A stretch of DNA of 64,000 nt from Akkermansia sp. GTDB lineage: Bacteria > Verrucomicrobiota > Verrucomicrobiia > Verrucomicrobiales > Akkermansiaceae. Location: NCBI GenBank assembly GCA_017549485.1, contig JAFYUT010000027.1, positions 1 to 64,000 on the forward strand, given 5' to 3'. Position numbers and translations under genes: made by a program. Under the pieces are notes generated by a model. It worked only from the letters and a program-made list of their open reading frames with translations, was not told where the DNA came from and did not search any database. Below, in pieces: positions 61,814-64,000 of the stretch. The stretch's first letter is position 1. Each line of letters opens with the position of its first letter.

Positions 61814-63286
61814 ATGCCCCTCTCCCCCCAGTCTCAACCATGGCACCGTCGGCTTCTCCGTGAAGAGGGGCCGTGGTTTGTCCTTTATTTCTGCATCTTT
61901 GCCTTGGTATACGGATACAGCGTGCTGAGACTGGGCATGTACGGCGATGACCTGTATGACTTTAACGGCGAAGAAACCGGGCTGTATGCCGCAGCGGGAC
62001 GCTGGGGAATCGTACTGTGGCGCGGTGTCTTCGGACTGGGGGCCTGTGTATGGGCTGCCGGCATTATCAGCGGCCTGTTGCTGTCAGCCGTCATTATCTT
62101 CCAAACCCATCTCTTAAAACTCACAGGGCCTTTTCAGCGTTTGGTATACGGTGGTTTTTATCTGGGGTGCATCCAGTTCAACCACATGCTGCAATTCAGT
62201 TTCTTGTGTGATGTAGTGGCAGCCAGCTTCCTGTGTGTTACGGGGGCAGTGTGGCTGCTGCAACACAAGGGCACCCAAGCGCAACTGCTCGGCACGGCCC
62301 TGCTGTGTTTTGCGTTCGGCACCTACCAAGCCACCTGTTTTTATTTTGCCGCCTTATTCCTTGTGGTGGAGCTGCGTCGCCTCCAATCGGGTGAAAGCAG
62401 CGGGGCTCTCCACCGCCTCGGGCGTTTCATCCTCATGGGGTTCTGCGCCGCTGCAGCGTGGTTGCTCATTAAAACAGCTGCCGTGCATCTTCCCTTTGTC
62501 ACCCAAGAGCAACTGGCTTACGCCAGCGGCTACCAAAGCAGCCTTACCTGCTGGCCGCAATTCCTCAACGGCACGGCAGAAGAAAAGCTGGATATCCTCT
62601 TGCGTGTTTTCATGATTGGCTATTGGGGCCAATGGGTCAGCCTCACCGCACTCATCGCCTTGGTGGCATTGGCTAAGGATTTCCGCGCCCGCTTGGGCAA
62701 GCGCCGCGCCCTACTCCCCATCGGCATGATGCTGCTCCTCTGCATCACCCCCTATGCCTTGGGGTTCGTGTTGCTGCGCCAGCAAACGCCGTGGACCTTC
62801 ATTGCAGAGCCGGTTATGCTCGCAGGTTTCTGGGGGCTCTTTGTTGCCACGCCTCGCTGCCCCCGCACCCAACAACGCTTGCTTCTCCTGCTGGGTTTCA
62901 TCCTCATCAAAGGACTTTACACCAATGCCGAATGGGCACGCAATGAGGCCCGCTACTTTGACATCAGCATGGCTGAGATGCGAGAAATGCGCAGCGCCGC
63001 CAACGCCGCCGCGCTGGATGCCGGCCTGCAACAGGCCAATGTCATCCTGCTGGGTGAACCCATGCGCCGCGAGCATGTATCGGAAAACGCATCCGACCAC
63101 ACCCTGGTATGGGCCTATTTCATCCAATATTACCTGCGCTACCTCAAACTCACCCACATGCGCATTGCCACCCCGCAAGAGCTGGAGCAACACGCCGAAC
63201 TCTTCGAGGCCATGCCCATCTGGCCCGCCCCAGGCAGCATCCGCACTTCCGGCAATCAGGTGCTTATCAAAATCGGTCCCAGATAA
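61814..63286 (+). CDS. GtrII-like polytopic glycosyltransferase/membrane protein
   Basis: A 490-residue protein with about ten membrane helices. The first periplasmic loop MYGDDLYDFNGEE carries the acidic DD pair that in GT-C/GtrII glucosyltransferases binds the lipid-linked sugar donor. The C-terminal ~100 residues are soluble (EMREMRSAANAAALDAG, VILLGEPMRREHVSENASDH). The fit to GtrII (O-antigen glucosylation) is good in outline but not proven. The gene stands alone after the purA terminator. The 212 nt downstream (63287-63498) contain only a terminator for the minus-strand gene. Confidence 0.75.
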   Translation: MPLSPQSQPWHRRLLREEGPWFVLYFCIFALVYGYSVLRLGMYGDDLYDFNGEETGLYAAAGRWGIVLWRGVFGLGACVWAAGIISGLLLSAVIIFQTHLLKLTGPFQRLVYGGFYLGCIQFNHMLQFSFLCDVVAASFLCVTGAVWLLQHKGTQAQLLGTALLCFAFGTYQATCFYFAALFLVVELRRLQSGESSGALHRLGRFILMGFCAAAAWLLIKTAAVHLPFVTQEQLAYASGYQSSLTCWPQFLNGTAEEKLDILLRVFMIGYWGQWVSLTALIALVALAKDFRARLGKRRALLPIGMMLLLCITPYALGFVLLRQQTPWTFIAEPVMLAGFWGLFVATPRCPRTQQRLLLLLGFILIKGLYTNAEWARNEARYFDISMAEMREMRSAANAAALDAGLQQANVILLGEPMRREHVSENASDHTLVWAYFIQYYLRYLKLTHMRIATPQELEQHAELFEAMPIWPAPGSIRTSGNQVLIKIGPR

Positions 63287-63440
63287 CAGCAGAGAGAGTC
63301 CTCAGCATCACCTCTTTTGTGCGCCCTGCTGCAATCACATTTTCCTTGTGATATGCGCGTATAAAAAACTCAACCTCCCGGGCCGCATCGGCGTAATGAA
63401 AAACAAGTAATCAGCAGTATTGGGAATCCTCGTCATGTAA

Positions 63441-63475
63441 AAGGCCGTTGTTTCATGGAAACAACGGCCTTTTCA
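63441..63475. terminator. Strong bidirectional terminator
   Basis: AAGGCCGTTGTTTC (63441-63454) and GAAACAACGGCCTT (63458-63471) form a perfect 14-bp stem with a 3-nt loop, next to the 3' end of the PEP-CTERM gene. Confidence 0.9.
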
Positions 63476-63498
63476 TCAATAAGGAGTTTTGCTTTTTC

Positions 63499-64000
63499 TT
63501 ACTTACGGCGACGGCGTACAGCCAAACCGGCAAGAGCAAGCAGAGAAAGCGTAGCCGTGGTCGGCTCGGGAACGGAGACGGTGACATCTTTAACACCGGC
63601 GGTACCCGTTGCGCCATCGGTGAGGAAACCAATCTGATTGAACATCACATCATCCATACCTTGGATAGTTGTGCTCCATTTGCCACCATCGCCAACAGTT
63701 ACATCGATGGTCATGTTGCCGTCCAACATGGTCAGGGTGTAGGAGATGTCGCCGCTGACATTGTAATTGGTGGTATTGGCGAGTACGGTGGGATTAATCT
63801 TGGTATTAGGCTGGAAACAGACGTAATCACGGCCTACAGCCTCATTCAGCGTGCCAACGTAAATCTCACTGTTGGAATTATAGGAATTGCCGATAACGAT
63901 GCTGTATGTGCCGGAGCTCAGGTAGAACATGTTGCCGGTGTCCTCACCACTATTGTACAGAGTGAAAGAGATGGTGGCTTTCTCCTGAGAGTCAATGTTC
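63499..64000 (-). CDS. PEP-CTERM sorting-domain protein (5' end outside window)
   Basis: The frame stays open to the window end, so the visible part is the C-terminal ~166 residues. The chain is beta-rich (YSIVIGNSYNSNSEIYVG, DISYTLTMLDGNMTIDVTVG) and ends in PEPTTATLSLLALAGLAV followed by RRRRK, the same sorting tail as the pair at 41-43.6 kb, though the body is not obviously related to them. It should be exported and processed by an exosortase encoded elsewhere. A strong terminator follows at 63441. Confidence 0.85.
   Translation of the reverse strand, partial: NIDSQEKATISFTLYNSGEDTGNMFYLSSGTYSIVIGNSYNSNSEIYVGTLNEAVGRDYVCFQPNTKINPTVLANTTNYNVSGDISYTLTMLDGNMTIDVTVGDGGKWSTTIQGMDDVMFNQIGFLTDGATGTAGVKDVTVSVPEPTTATLSLLALAGLAVRRRRK

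Overview
The window looks like a piece of a Verrucomicrobiota chromosome, most likely a gut Akkermansiaceae relative. The evidence is a 51-residue Verrucomicrobia/Chlamydia-type small basic protein, three proteins ending in a PEP-CTERM tail (PEPxTATLSLMALAGLAARRRRR-like), a sigma factor/Ser-Thr kinase pair of the planctomycete-verrucomicrobial style, and mucin-directed enzymes (GH89 alpha-N-acetylglucosaminidase, sulfatase). Gene density is high, Shine-Dalgarno sequences are almost absent, and several promoters sit so close to the start codon that leaderless mRNAs are likely.

Layout. 1-4.1 kb: clpX (5' end outside the window), tsaD, an unknown two-domain protein and a DUF3592-like membrane protein, tightly packed. 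4.2-9.4 kb: a secreted coiled-coil protein, the small basic protein, an RluB-type pseudouridine synthase with a long Arg/Gly repeat tail, and Sel1-repeat and unknown envelope proteins. 9.4-13.7 kb (minus): M23 peptidase, OmpA-like protein, UvrD-type helicase. 13.8-22 kb: a SulP transporter, then a minus-strand run of two large secreted proteins followed by ActA- and ActB-like redox proteins without the rest of alternative complex III. 22-27.3 kb: FKBP isomerase, a small membrane protein, GltS-type transporter, AP2-like protein, kdsB and uppS. 27.5-33 kb: type II secretion/type IV pilus module (two GspE/PilB ATPases, GspF/PilC, one pseudopilin). 33-35.2 kb: GH89. 35.3-35.8 kb: a gene-free cluster of DNA hairpins. 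35.8-40.7 kb (minus): plsY, gpsA, sigma factor, kinase. 40.7-43.7 kb: short repeats and a divergent, inverted pair of PEP-CTERM paralogues that share an operator-like palindrome and a matching 3' flank. 43.8-52.1 kb: pflA, a four-gene minus operon (ridA, coaC-like, two secreted proteins), sulfatase, aldo/keto reductase, YczE-like protein, hpt. 52.2-59 kb (minus): infC, thrS without a TGS domain, a sugar-nucleotide/glycosyltransferase cluster including a nucleotidyltransferase-GHMP kinase fusion, and a yqjDEK-like membrane operon. 59.3-64 kb: carA, purA, a GtrII-like membrane protein and a PEP-CTERM protein cut by the window end.

The most striking observation is carA. The encoded carbamoyl-phosphate synthase small subunit keeps its overall fold signature but has lost all three residues of the glutaminase triad (Cys to Gly, His to Gln, Glu to Ala), which predicts ammonia-dependent carbamoyl phosphate synthesis or another role. 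Other candidates for new biology are the nucleotidyltransferase-GHMP kinase fusion with its neighbours, the orphan ActA/ActB pair, a secreted protein family with an F-YGS-x-EL motif (three genes, four copies), and the inverted PEP-CTERM pair. All functional statements come from reading the sequence and from family knowledge; no database search was run.
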